A DNA stretch of 64,000 nucleotides from Sutcliffiella horikoshii (GTDB lineage: Bacteria; Bacillota; Bacilli; Bacillales; Bacillaceae_I). The notes beneath the pieces are model-generated. The model worked only from the letters and a program-made list of their open reading frames with translations, ran no database searches and was not told the origin of the DNA. The stretch lies in contig KV440964.1 in NCBI GenBank assembly GCA_001636495.1, forward strand, positions 3,922,666 through 3,986,665. Reading direction: 5' to 3'. Shown here piece by piece: positions 1 to 8,417 of the stretch. The stretch's first letter is position 1; every line of letters begins with the position of its first letter. Both the position numbers and the translations under genes were made by a program.

Positions 1-120
1 CAGGACCGGCCCCTCTAACAGGGAACAACTATTTTCAAATTAAAAAAGCCCCATTCAGGGAACAGGTTTTTCACCTCATCCCCCAAATAGAGTAGTGTCT
101 CAAATCTCCAACGTCAAACC

Positions 121-600
121 TTAGTGATGATGCCCATGATCTCCATGGTCCCCGTCATCATGATTCTCTTTTTCCTCTTCACTTTCCATAATTGCATCGA
201 TTTCTTCCTGACTCATATCTCCGACCACCAGTTGCTTGGTAGGCATGACGTGCATGTCACGTGCGGTCACATGGGATTGCACACGATAAACTCCCTTCGC
301 TTCAAAAGAGTGCTTCACTTCGTAAACCCCGTCACCAACATGTTCCGCATCCACAAGGACACTGTTCTCTTTCCCCTTTTCCACATTCCAAATTTCAATT
401 TGTACTTCCTGGGCGTCTTCTACATTCTCTTCACCCTGTGTGACAAGAGTCCTCACTACAACCTCTTCCGCTTCATCCACACTTTCAGGGAATTGCATTT
501 CCACCTTAACGATCTCTAAAGAAGTCTTCTCTTCCGGTGCACTTGTACACCCTACCAATAACAAAAATAGTGGCACAACAACCAGCATCATTTTTTTCAT
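121..600 (-). CDS. YtkA/FixH-like lipoprotein with His-rich tail
   Basis: Small exported lipoprotein. Residues 1-18 form a signal peptide ending in the lipobox LLVGC, so the mature protein should be anchored to the outer face of the membrane. The middle (about 30-125) resembles the YtkA-like/FixH beta-sandwich fold, with a pattern of EVQIEIWN and HVTARDMHV. The C-terminus ends in HDDGDHGDHGHHH, a likely metal-binding tail. The ATG at 600 is preferred over an in-frame GTG at 609 because AAAGGTG lies about 11 nt upstream of the ATG and only 2 nt from the GTG. It lies 20 nt after the PepSY gene and is probably the last gene of the same transcript. Family assignment is by fold pattern only; a role in copper or other metal handling is inference. 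Confidence 0.7.
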   Translation of the reverse strand: MKKMMLVVVPLFLLLVGCTSAPEEKTSLEIVKVEMQFPESVDEAEEVVVRTLVTQGEENVEDAQEVQIEIWNVEKGKENSVLVDAEHVGDGVYEVKHSFEAKGVYRVQSHVTARDMHVMPTKQLVVGDMSQEEIDAIMESEEEKENHDDGDHGDHGHHH

Positions 601-619
601 TTCCAGCACAACACCTTTC

Positions 620-1999
620 TTACCCTAACCAGGCTTTTAAACGTTTTATTCTTACAAAAACAAGTTTATCTAATAGCAGCACCACAATAATGGAGATGCC
701 GACCAACGGCATGACAAGACCTAGAAGCAGCATGGTAATGGTTACTGCCCTTTTAATCTTGATATCCACATTTCCACCTGGTGCACCTAAACCATTTTCC
801 GGCTTTCTTTTTCTCCACATGACCAGGGAGCTTACCATCATTCCAATAAGGCCAACACACAATAGAAGCCCAAGTAACTGGTTGGCTAAGCCGAATAATT
901 TACCCTCATGCAGGGCGATACCAAGCGTTATTGCTTTCCCCATTATTCCATAATCAGCATACCTGACATCTGTCAGCACGGCACCACTGTATTGGTCCAC
1001 ATGCAATGTTGCATTATCAAAAGGTCTAGAGTGGGAGGTAGCAATCGTGAACACTCCACTTTCCCCTTGTGGCATTGAAATGGTATATGGTTTTTGGATA
1101 TTCTTCATATTTGCAATGCCTGATGCTTCATTTAATGTTAATGGCACATATTGATTGTTCACCGACGAAGGTACTGGGACATTTTCAGCTGCCCATGGCA
1201 CATTCTCTGCAACATCTTTTGTCACTGTCACCGATTCAGGCTTTGGTCCAAAACTGAAAGAGAAGGCCGGATACCCGGTATTTGTCGCAGTTGCCACTCG
1301 GTTGATTTGTTCTCCCATCACCCCGGACCATGGCAGTCCAGTCAAAATCAACACCAAAAGCCCAATGGACATCCAAAAAGCTGGAACAGCATGCATGTCA
1401 CGCCAGAACACACGGCCTTTGCTTCTTAATCTCGGAAGCACCGTTCCCCAGATGGAAGCACGGTTTCGCGGCCACCAAATGTACAGTCCTGTCAAAATAA
1501 GAATAATGGCCCAACAAGCTGCAAGCTCCACGAACCGGTTGGCAACCGTCCCACCTACAATCAGTTCACTGTGTAACTTCTTAAAGATGGTCATCAATTC
1601 TTCTTCAACAGGCATATCCCCCATAACTTTTCCGGAGTATGGGTCAACATAAACACTGACAGGTTTACCATCTTGCATAGTAGCAAACTTGGAAGTGCGT
1701 TCTTCCTTATCAAAAATAGACACTGAAGTAATGGAGGCATTTGGATATTCTTCGCGCACCTTTTCTGCCTGTGCATTAACAGACAAACTTGTTTCCTTTG
1801 TTTCATCTACATAATAAAGATCCTTATAGATATATGATTCAATCTGAGGCTTAAATAAGTACACGGCACCGCTGAATGCCAAAATAATTAAAAAAGGAGC
1901 AAAAATAATCCCAGCATAAAAATGCCATCTCCACATAGTCTGGTAGAAGCCATTTCTGGTTTGATTTTTACCCTTTTCTTGATTTGTTGTATTTTCCAT
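620..1999 (-). CDS. PepSY-associated transmembrane protein
   Basis: Integral membrane protein of about 459 residues with the typical PepSY_TM layout: a first helix near residues 30-52 (after the WRWHFYAGI motif), an extracytoplasmic PepSY-like domain, further helices near 165-185 and 210-235, a second extracytoplasmic domain, and three closing helices. The conserved HAVPAFW and ALHEGKLFGL segments contain histidines typical of the family, which often occurs beside metal or haem uptake genes or reductases. The ATG at 1999 has GGAG 7 nt upstream; an ATG two codons earlier is too close to that site. It follows the sensor kinase gene on the same strand with a 71-nt gap and precedes the His-rich lipoprotein. 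Substrate unknown. Confidence 0.8.
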   Translation of the reverse strand: MENTTNQEKGKNQTRNGFYQTMWRWHFYAGIIFAPFLIILAFSGAVYLFKPQIESYIYKDLYYVDETKETSLSVNAQAEKVREEYPNASITSVSIFDKEERTSKFATMQDGKPVSVYVDPYSGKVMGDMPVEEELMTIFKKLHSELIVGGTVANRFVELAACWAIILILTGLYIWWPRNRASIWGTVLPRLRSKGRVFWRDMHAVPAFWMSIGLLVLILTGLPWSGVMGEQINRVATATNTGYPAFSFSFGPKPESVTVTKDVAENVPWAAENVPVPSSVNNQYVPLTLNEASGIANMKNIQKPYTISMPQGESGVFTIATSHSRPFDNATLHVDQYSGAVLTDVRYADYGIMGKAITLGIALHEGKLFGLANQLLGLLLCVGLIGMMVSSLVMWRKRKPENGLGAPGGNVDIKIKRAVTITMLLLGLVMPLVGISIIVVLLLDKLVFVRIKRLKAWLG

Positions 2000-2070
2000 A
2001 AGCATACTCCTTCAACTTTATCTTCGTATGCTTATATTCTGACGGCCAATTGTGAAAAAAGAATGAAGGA

Positions 2071-3459
2071 TTATAAAAAATTAAATAACGGAATTTCGAC
2101 GGTTACCGCGGTGCCTTTATCAAGTTTAGAATCAATCAAGATATCACCATCATGCTTGTTTATAATCTGCTGAACAATGGATAGTCCAAGACCGGTACCA
2201 CCGCTTTTTCTTGTTCTGGCTTTTTCCACCCGGTAAAACCTATCGAAAATGTACGGAACATCCTCTTCTGGAATTCCAATTCCTTCATCCTCAATTTTAA
2301 ATACCCCCATACCTTTCCCCTCAACGACAGAAATTCGGATTGTTCGATTTTCTGGGGTATATTTGATGGCATTGCTCAAAAGATTATCGATGACCTGATC
2401 CAGTCTCCCGTAATCACCATTAACCACTACTTCTTCATCAAGCTGGAGTTCGGTTTGCAGATTCTTATCGTTCAACTTTAATCGGAAGCGACCTAGCACC
2501 TCTTTTACGAGTTCCGCCAATATGACTGGTTCCTTATTAATCGGATACGAATCTCCTTCCAACTGGGCAAGATCCAAAAGATCGTGTACAAGATGATTCA
2601 TTCTATCAGTTTCTTTCCGGACAGTCTCTGCGTACTTTTCAGTTGTTATGATTCCTTCGTCCAATGCCTCGCTATATCCTTTTAAATAGCTGATTGGCGT
2701 TCTTAATTCGTGGGAAACATTGCCCAAGAACTCACGCCTGCTCCTGTCCACCTCATCAAGATTGGATGACATCGTATTGATTGACCTGCCAAGACTCGCG
2801 ATTTCATCTTCCCCTTTTATGGAGAGCGTTTGTGAAAAATCCCCATGTGCAATGTCTTTTGCCACTTTCTCCATCTGCTTGATTGGTTGTACAATCCGAT
2901 TCGTCATTTTCGTTCCAACAAAGGTAAGGAGTACAATCAATAGAAACATCCCCACTAGAAGTAAGGTTCTGATTGGCTGAAAGGCTTCCACAATTGCCGT
3001 TAAAGGCATATATAGGAAAATAACTGCTTCCAGTCTATTATCTACAATCAACGGGATGACAACTGCACGTATTTCCTGATTCAACCCGGTATGGAATTTC
3101 GTAAAGGTCAACGTCTCCCCTTTTAACAATTCCTGCCTTTCGCTAAAGGTGATAAGGTTCTCCTCTGCAAAGGAATCAAAAGGCGCCCCACTTGCAAGCT
3201 GCATCGGATCATCTGTAAAAATAATGGACGTTTCCGAGCTAGCCTCGAGCCAGTTCAATCGGTCTGAAAAAATCTCCCGACTCTCCTCATAATAAGCCTG
3301 TTCCAAGGTTTGTCCCTGCTTCATCAACATATCTGTCTGCTTTTCTATATATAAAGTTTGATAAAGATAATAAGAAACCCCACCTACCAAGATAATGGTA
3401 ACAACAGATACAGAAAGGATAGTCAGCCAGATTTTATTCCGGATGGATAAAGGTTTCAT
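2071..3459 (-). CDS. Two-component sensor histidine kinase
   Basis: Membrane kinase of 462 residues. TM1 is at about 12-34, an extracytoplasmic sensor at 35-160, TM2 at 164-184, HAMP at 185-238, HisKA with the phospho-acceptor His250 in VSHELRTP, then an HATPase domain with the N box NLLSNAIKYTPE and the G box GTGLGLSI. It should autophosphorylate in response to an envelope signal and pass phosphate to the response regulator encoded immediately upstream, whose stop it overlaps by 4 bp (ATGA), which implies translational coupling. Because the operon also encodes a PepSY protein and a His-rich lipoprotein, a metal or redox signal is plausible but unproven. Confidence 0.9.
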   Translation of the reverse strand: MKPLSIRNKIWLTILSVSVVTIILVGGVSYYLYQTLYIEKQTDMLMKQGQTLEQAYYEESREIFSDRLNWLEASSETSIIFTDDPMQLASGAPFDSFAEENLITFSERQELLKGETLTFTKFHTGLNQEIRAVVIPLIVDNRLEAVIFLYMPLTAIVEAFQPIRTLLLVGMFLLIVLLTFVGTKMTNRIVQPIKQMEKVAKDIAHGDFSQTLSIKGEDEIASLGRSINTMSSNLDEVDRSRREFLGNVSHELRTPISYLKGYSEALDEGIITTEKYAETVRKETDRMNHLVHDLLDLAQLEGDSYPINKEPVILAELVKEVLGRFRLKLNDKNLQTELQLDEEVVVNGDYGRLDQVIDNLLSNAIKYTPENRTIRISVVEGKGMGVFKIEDEGIGIPEEDVPYIFDRFYRVEKARTRKSGGTGLGLSIVQQIINKHDGDILIDSKLDKGTAVTVEIPLFNFL

Positions 3460-4139
3460 GCCTCATCACCCTCAAATTTATAGCCGATTCCCCAAACCGT
3501 TTTTATTTTGTCTCCTGCATCCTTAAGCTTGAATCTCAATGTCTTCACATGGGTATCCACTGTGCGGTAAGAATCTTTTTCCGTATCCAAGCCCCAGATG
3601 ACATCATGAAGCTGTTCTCTAGTGAACACTTTGCCTTCATGCTCCATCAAAAAAAGTAATAAGTCATATTCCCTTCTTGCAAGGTTGACCCTTTCTCCTC
3701 CGACAAGGACTTGCCGGGCACTCTTTTGAACTGTAATCTCAGAATTTGAAACTACATCAAAAAAGGACTGATTGGAACGACGGAGCAATGCTTCTACCCT
3801 AGCTAGGAGCTCCTTTGGACTGAATGGCTTCATCACATAGTCGTCTGCGCCAAGCTTCAATCCTCTGACCTTGTCCCATTCATCACTTTTGGCTGTCAGC
3901 ATCAGGATTGGCATCATGTACTTTTCACGGATTTTTTTACAGGCAGTAAAACCGTCCATGACCGGCATCATCACATCGAGGATGATTAGATGCACCTCAT
4001 GATCGAAGAGTATATCCAGAGCCTCTTCCCCGTTTTCAGCATGGAGGACTTGATAGTTTTCTTTCTTCAAGTAGATACCAAGCATTTCCCTCATATCTGC
4101 TTCATCATCCACCACTAGTACTTGAAAGGCGTTCTTCAC
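3456..4139 (-). CDS. OmpR/PhoB-family response regulator
   Basis: DNA-binding response regulator of 227 residues. The receiver domain (1-120) has the acidic pair DDE near residue 11, phospho-acceptor Asp55 in LIILDVMMP, and the conserved Thr and Lys of LTAKSDEWD and DDYVMKPF. A C-terminal winged helix (about 130-225) carries the OmpR-type RREYDLLLFL and VDTHVKTLRFKL segments. Its start overlaps the stop of the upstream lipoprotein gene by 4 bp and its stop overlaps the kinase start by 4 bp, so the three genes form a tightly coupled unit. Its target promoters are not evident. Confidence 0.92.
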   Translation of the reverse strand: MKNAFQVLVVDDEADMREMLGIYLKKENYQVLHAENGEEALDILFDHEVHLIILDVMMPVMDGFTACKKIREKYMMPILMLTAKSDEWDKVRGLKLGADDYVMKPFSPKELLARVEALLRRSNQSFFDVVSNSEITVQKSARQVLVGGERVNLARREYDLLLFLMEHEGKVFTREQLHDVIWGLDTEKDSYRTVDTHVKTLRFKLKDAGDKIKTVWGIGYKFEGDEA

Positions 4140-5113
4140 TCTCCATCGCCTCCTTTAAATAATAAAAAGGGACCACCCTGAACTCCATACTCCTCTTTAA
4201 CATCCAAGCTATCCTTATCAAGGACAAATACCTCGTCCCCATCAAGACTCGACACATACAAGTTGGATCCATCGGCAATCATAAAGCTTGGATTATCCCC
4301 AACATTGATTTTCTTTTCCACCTCATAGGTGTCCCTATTTAATTTCGTCAAACTGTGATCTCCATGACTAAGTACGTAAATGGAAGAAGTATCAGTAATC
4401 TGAGAAATTTGGATCGGCATTAGCCCGGTTTCCTTTGATAATATTTCATCACCTGTTTGCGGATCATAGGCGAATACCTTCTCATTCATTTCACCTGTCG
4501 CTCCATGGCCACCTGTCCAGATATATTTCCCGTCAAAATGCAACCCTTCTGGCCTTTCATTTACAGAAAATGAATTCGTTATCTCGATTTTTGATGTATC
4601 CAATACATAGACTTCCCCACTTCCGGCGGCAAGTACAAATAGCCTCTCCCCATCCTTGACCATCTTGGACGGATACTCACCCACATTTACCTCCCGAACA
4701 ACCTCTTTTTTCTCCAAATCAATCATTTGTAGTTTATTGCTCTTTCCATTGACGGTATAAAGCAATTTATTATACTGGTCATACAATAGTTCAAGGACTC
4801 CCTCTTCGATATCCATGAATTCGGTAACTTTATTCGCCATTGTATTTATTTCATAAAGCTTTTCTTCTTCCTTGACGGAAGCCATGAATTTTCCTGGCTC
4901 CATCTCCACAATCGACGAAAACCTAAAAGGCACACTTACCTTCTCCTGACTCCCTGTGGATATGTCCAACGCCGTTATGGCATTCTCTTTCAAATGACTC
5001 ACATAGATGACCGACTCTGCATTCTCCGTTTTCGGCAATGCAATATCAGAGCTTGTACATGCGGATAAGGTCAACGTAAGTAATACCGCAATTATAATAA
5101 AGGAATTTTTCAT
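4136..5113 (-). CDS. YncE-like beta-propeller lipoprotein
   Basis: Exported lipoprotein of 325 residues. The signal peptide has lipobox LTLSAC at about residues 15-20. The remainder is built of repeated four-stranded blades with recurring signatures such as YVSHLKENAITALDIS, LLYTVNGKSNKLQMIDL and LYVSSLDGDEVFVLD, as in YncE/surface-layer YVTN seven-bladed propellers. Its last codons overlap the response regulator start, so it is the first gene of the operon and may act as a periplasm-like sensor accessory or ligand binder for the kinase. The propeller call is firm; the sensory role is inferred from position. Confidence 0.8.
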   Translation of the reverse strand: MKNSFIIIAVLLTLTLSACTSSDIALPKTENAESVIYVSHLKENAITALDISTGSQEKVSVPFRFSSIVEMEPGKFMASVKEEEKLYEINTMANKVTEFMDIEEGVLELLYDQYNKLLYTVNGKSNKLQMIDLEKKEVVREVNVGEYPSKMVKDGERLFVLAAGSGEVYVLDTSKIEITNSFSVNERPEGLHFDGKYIWTGGHGATGEMNEKVFAYDPQTGDEILSKETGLMPIQISQITDTSSIYVLSHGDHSLTKLNRDTYEVEKKINVGDNPSFMIADGSNLYVSSLDGDEVFVLDKDSLDVKEEYGVQGGPFLLFKGGDGE

Positions 5114-5180
5114 CCGTTACACTCCTAAACAGAAATATTAACCCTTATTCTACTCCAAAATTGTGAATAATGTGTGAGCA

Positions 5181-5211
5181 AACAAAAAAGTGATTCTTTG
5201 ATTAGAATCAC
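5181..5211 (-). terminator. Intrinsic terminator after the DUF2711-like gene
   Basis: An 8-bp inverted repeat, GTGATTCT/AGAATCAC with a 6-nt loop (5190-5211), is followed on the minus strand by a T-rich run. It sits about 40 nt past the stop of the minus-strand gene ending at 5253 and separates it from the propeller-kinase operon. Confidence 0.75.
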
Positions 5212-5252
5212 CTAAAAAAACTTTTACATATCCCCTTACAAAAGAACTTTTT

Positions 5253-5951
5253 CTAGTATCCTCTTCCAAGAAACTTATCAAAATACCAATCAACATGTGT
5301 ATTCTCATCACATATGACTGCTTCTATATTCAAGGCATCCAATAGGTCACCTAAGTTCTCCTCTTTGGACATGAGGACCGTCGCAAAGGAGTCAAATACA
5401 TTCATGAAAGCGAAATCCTGATTTTCACCTGTTATCATTATTTCTTTGTATGCTAATCTACTTAACTGAAGTGGTGTAATACTTGATATTTCCAAAGTGC
5501 CGCTTTTATTATGGATTGGATCGGAATAGAGTAGCTTTTTTGCACCTTTTGAAGATAGAATTTTCATTAAATCTTCCACTATAAATAAGGAGGGGCTGTC
5601 TTCCACTGGTAGATAAAGATCTGTATGCACGAAAGTAGATAGTGTCTCTTCTAGATCTTTTCTTTCATAATTTCTATTCAGCGCCCCTATAAAAGTTTTA
5701 AGGGCGATGGCCACCTCATCCAAACTGTTCAAACCACTCGCTTTTCTAACCTCTTCCCATTTGACCGCTTTACCAAGAAGAAACAATTCCTCTTCTGTAG
5801 GAAAAAAACGTTTTAGCTTGTTCTCCCGCCTTTTTCCTTCCCAGCCATCAGGCATCTTTTCAAATGGATGGAGAATGAATGCGGCGGATTTAAAATGTTC
5901 AGGAAGCTGTTTTAACAGTGGTTCACCGGTTAACCAGATATATTCAATCAT
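5253..5951 (-). CDS. Conserved hypothetical protein, DUF2711-like
   Basis: Soluble protein of 232 residues with no signal peptide or membrane segment. Its start (IEYIWLTGEPLLKQLPE), the following AFILHPFEKMPDGWE block, and the acidic mid-region resemble what I recall of the Bacillus DUF2711 family; this is memory-based and not certain. The ATG at 5951 has AAAGGAG about 8 nt upstream. It lies 17 nt after the squalene-hopene cyclase gene on the same strand and is probably co-transcribed with it. No catalytic motif was recognised. Confidence 0.6.
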   Translation of the reverse strand: MIEYIWLTGEPLLKQLPEHFKSAAFILHPFEKMPDGWEGKRRENKLKRFFPTEEELFLLGKAVKWEEVRKASGLNSLDEVAIALKTFIGALNRNYERKDLEETLSTFVHTDLYLPVEDSPSLFIVEDLMKILSSKGAKKLLYSDPIHNKSGTLEISSITPLQLSRLAYKEIMITGENQDFAFMNVFDSFATVLMSKEENLGDLLDALNIEAVICDENTHVDWYFDKFLGRGY

Positions 5952-5968
5952 TTTCTAGTCTCCTTTTT

Positions 5969-7885
5969 CTAATGCAAGCCTGCTCTATCACTTCCATACT
6001 TATTCCGATAGTTCCCCAGAGCTTGCAGGGGCCATATATACTTATAGCTATGATAATGGATATAGTATCCCCCGGGAATGGCAGCGCCTGTCGGGTACTC
6101 AGTCCGCCAATCAGATGCTTCCATCAAAACTGTTAATGCATGTATCCCTTTTTCTATTTGTGGAGTTGGTTTTTCTGAACTGGCAATTAATGCATCCAAT
6201 GCCCAGGCTGTTTGAGATGGGGTGCTGTGAGTTAGTGGGACATATTTATTTCGAATATCGCTTGAACAGGACTCCCCCCAGCCTCCATCACTATTTTGAA
6301 TAGAGAGGAGCCAGTTTACAGCATTCCTTATCATTGGATCTGTACTAGGTACGCCTACTGCCTTCAATCCGGTCAAAGCTGCCCAAGTCCCATAGATATA
6401 ACAGTTTCCCCAGCGGCCGTACCAGGAACCATCCTTTTTTTGATGATACTTTAACCATTTTATTGCTTCTAGAATTGAATTGGACTCCTTTGAAATGGTG
6501 GTGTATTCCCCAAGAAAGTATAGGGACCTGCCAGTTAGATCTGCGGTCGATGCATCAAAAAGCACCCTGTCCTCGTAGCGAAACGGGATAAGTGAGAGGA
6601 GATAGTTATCCGTATTCTTTTCAAAGGCTGACCAGCCTCCATCATCATTTTGCATGGAAAGAAGCCAGCGCACCCCTTTTTCCCAAGATTCCTTAAACCG
6701 TTCATCAGTCTGCGCTAAGGCTGTGATGACTCTTAAGGCAGCCGTTGTATCATCTATATCCGGAACCATTGTATTAATATCCGAGAATCCCCAGCCCCCA
6801 GGTAGAACATCGGGGTTTTTCACGGACCAATCTCCATACTTATGATGTTGCCTTGAAAGAAGATAGTCACCAGCGTTAATTACAGCATCATTATGTACCG
6901 GAACTCCTGCATTGATTAACGCTCCAGTCAACAGTGCCGTATCCCAAACGGTTGAAGGGGAGTTCTGAACAAAGATAGAGTCGTCGGGTAGATTTCTACA
7001 AAGATAGGACTTCATTCCCTGAAAAGCATTTTCAATAATCGGGTGATCTTTCTCATAACCAAGTGCAAGGAGAGCATAGATCATAAAAAAGCTCGCACTA
7101 AAATAACTGTACAGGGTACCATTTTCTTCGATTCTATCTATCATGTAATTTTCAGCATTTTTGAAGGCTTTCCTTCGGAGTTCTCTAGGTGGTGAGCCAA
7201 TGTTTTTTACGGTATTTTTCACATAGTGACTGAGGATTTTCAAACCATCTAGCAAGCGGTGATCCGCTTCTTTTCCTTCCCTTGATTGAAGATGCGACAA
7301 TTTCGGAGTTTGTGCATGTACAATGGCCCCATCCAAATTACTGCAAATGATAATAGGTATCCAGTGTGCCCTTGCATAACCAACAAGGTTAAAGATGTTA
7401 ATGGGAGCCCATTTGGGTACTATCATTATTTCTATCGGAATGCTCTTCACAATCGTTGGCCACTTTATCTGTCCATTCATTGCCAGCATCATTCTTGTCA
7501 GCCAATCACTTTTCGTAAGTCCGCCATGATCCGAAATGAAACGTTCCGCCTTAAGCATATAGTCATCATCTTTAGTAACGTATCCTGAATATAATAGGGA
7601 AAAATACGCCTCTATTGTGGCACTTAGATTTCCTCCGTTTTCATCAGTGTAGACCTTCCAAGATCCGTTTGGCGCTTGCTGAGATTTGATTCGTTTTACA
7701 AGCGCCATGACCAGCTTTTCTTCATTGGTCCATTTAAGCGTTCTTATCAAAATGATCATATAGGTATCTGTCATGATACTGCTTCCTTCAAAGCAAAAAT
7801 TCCAAGAACCATTAACCGATTGCTTCCCGAGAATGTCACTTATCAAGTCATTCAGCGAGGCGTTTACTTTATCTATCGTCTTCAT
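5969..7885 (-). CDS. sqhC: Squalene-hopene cyclase / sporulenol synthase
   Basis: Class II triterpene cyclase of about 638 residues, close to the 632 residues of Bacillus subtilis SqhC. It carries the catalytic acid motif DIDDTTA (DxDD type) near residue 372 and several QW-type repeats, for example DGSWYGRWG, DGGWSAFE and DGGWGESC. The family cyclises squalene-type or tetraprenyl precursors on the membrane to hopanoids or, in spore formers, sporulenes. The ATG at 7885 is chosen because GGAGGG lies just upstream; an in-frame GTG at 7918 lacks spacing. Assignment to the spore-type enzyme rests on the bacillar context and length and is likely but not proven. Confidence 0.9.
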   Translation of the reverse strand: MKTIDKVNASLNDLISDILGKQSVNGSWNFCFEGSSIMTDTYMIILIRTLKWTNEEKLVMALVKRIKSQQAPNGSWKVYTDENGGNLSATIEAYFSLLYSGYVTKDDDYMLKAERFISDHGGLTKSDWLTRMMLAMNGQIKWPTIVKSIPIEIMIVPKWAPINIFNLVGYARAHWIPIIICSNLDGAIVHAQTPKLSHLQSREGKEADHRLLDGLKILSHYVKNTVKNIGSPPRELRRKAFKNAENYMIDRIEENGTLYSYFSASFFMIYALLALGYEKDHPIIENAFQGMKSYLCRNLPDDSIFVQNSPSTVWDTALLTGALINAGVPVHNDAVINAGDYLLSRQHHKYGDWSVKNPDVLPGGWGFSDINTMVPDIDDTTAALRVITALAQTDERFKESWEKGVRWLLSMQNDDGGWSAFEKNTDNYLLSLIPFRYEDRVLFDASTADLTGRSLYFLGEYTTISKESNSILEAIKWLKYHQKKDGSWYGRWGNCYIYGTWAALTGLKAVGVPSTDPMIRNAVNWLLSIQNSDGGWGESCSSDIRNKYVPLTHSTPSQTAWALDALIASSEKPTPQIEKGIHALTVLMEASDWRTEYPTGAAIPGGYYIHYHSYKYIWPLQALGNYRNKYGSDRAGLH

Positions 7886-7958
7886 ACGTCCCTCCATGGT
7901 GTAGGCGATTTTATACACCTTATGTAAGTTTACATATTTTAGAAGGGTATTCAGACGC

Positions 7959-8165
7959 CTATCTTAAGGGGAACTCTCCACGAATTCTTCCTGTACTCTT
8001 ATTTGCATCGAAAATCAGCTGATCGATTTCTCTATTGATCGTTATCAGCCTCTCGTGTAATCTGTGGAGCTCTTCACCCCTGTTTGAATTTTCCATCCTC
8101 TTCATTTCTCTTTCTAGATGTATCATTTTTAACTTCGTATCTGATACTGAATTCTTAAAGTTCAT
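7959..8165 (-). CDS. Small coiled protein, possibly Spo0E-like
   Basis: A 68-residue highly charged helical protein. The ATG at 8165 has AGGAGGGG about 7 nt upstream. Two predicted helices are linked by a short turn, the second carrying INREIDQLIF, which recalls the SQELD signature of Spo0E-type aspartyl-phosphate phosphatases, but the key Ser is Asn here. It precedes sqhC on the same strand with a 70-nt gap. It could be a divergent Spo0E family member or an unrelated two-helix protein. Confidence 0.5.
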   Translation of the reverse strand: MNFKNSVSDTKLKMIHLEREMKRMENSNRGEELHRLHERLITINREIDQLIFDANKSTGRIRGEFPLR

Positions 8166-8254
8166 TTTCCGTCCCCTCCTGTTACTCCCAACTTTGCTCC
8201 TAATTTGCTTGGAACACAACTTTAAATGTGTTGTTGGTAAATGAAAAGATATTA

Positions 8255-8283
8255 TTGAAATACAGCTACCTTTCCGTTATAAT
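8255..8283 (+). promoter_or_regulatory. SigmaA-type promoter for the EamA leader
   Basis: TTGAAA (8255-8260), a 17-nt spacer and a perfect TATAAT (8278-8283). The predicted start near 8290 gives a leader of about 130 nt that contains an intrinsic terminator before the EamA start codon. Confidence 0.75.
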
Positions 8284-8346
8284 TTGTTTTGGAAATTTAA
8301 TAATAAAATGTTACTTGTGGATTTTTCTAGAGATATCTCTATTTTC

Positions 8347-8385
8347 GCCACACGATTGTCTTTCGGGCAGTCGTGTGGCTTTTTG
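8347..8385 (+). terminator. Leader terminator upstream of the EamA gene
   Basis: A 9-bp perfect stem, GCCACACGA/TCGTGTGGC (8347-8355 and 8371-8379), is followed by six T residues. It lies downstream of the TTGAAA/TATAAT promoter and 33 nt before the ATG, so it could act as a transcription attenuator. No matching antiterminator was worked out. Confidence 0.7.
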
Positions 8386-8417
8386 TATTTTGGAATCAAT
8401 GAAAGAAGGCGAAAATA

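Noticed and set aside
1-120. Possible end of an upstream gene at the window start
   Set aside because: No convincing open frame reaches into the window; the stretch shows only short GGGAAC repeats.
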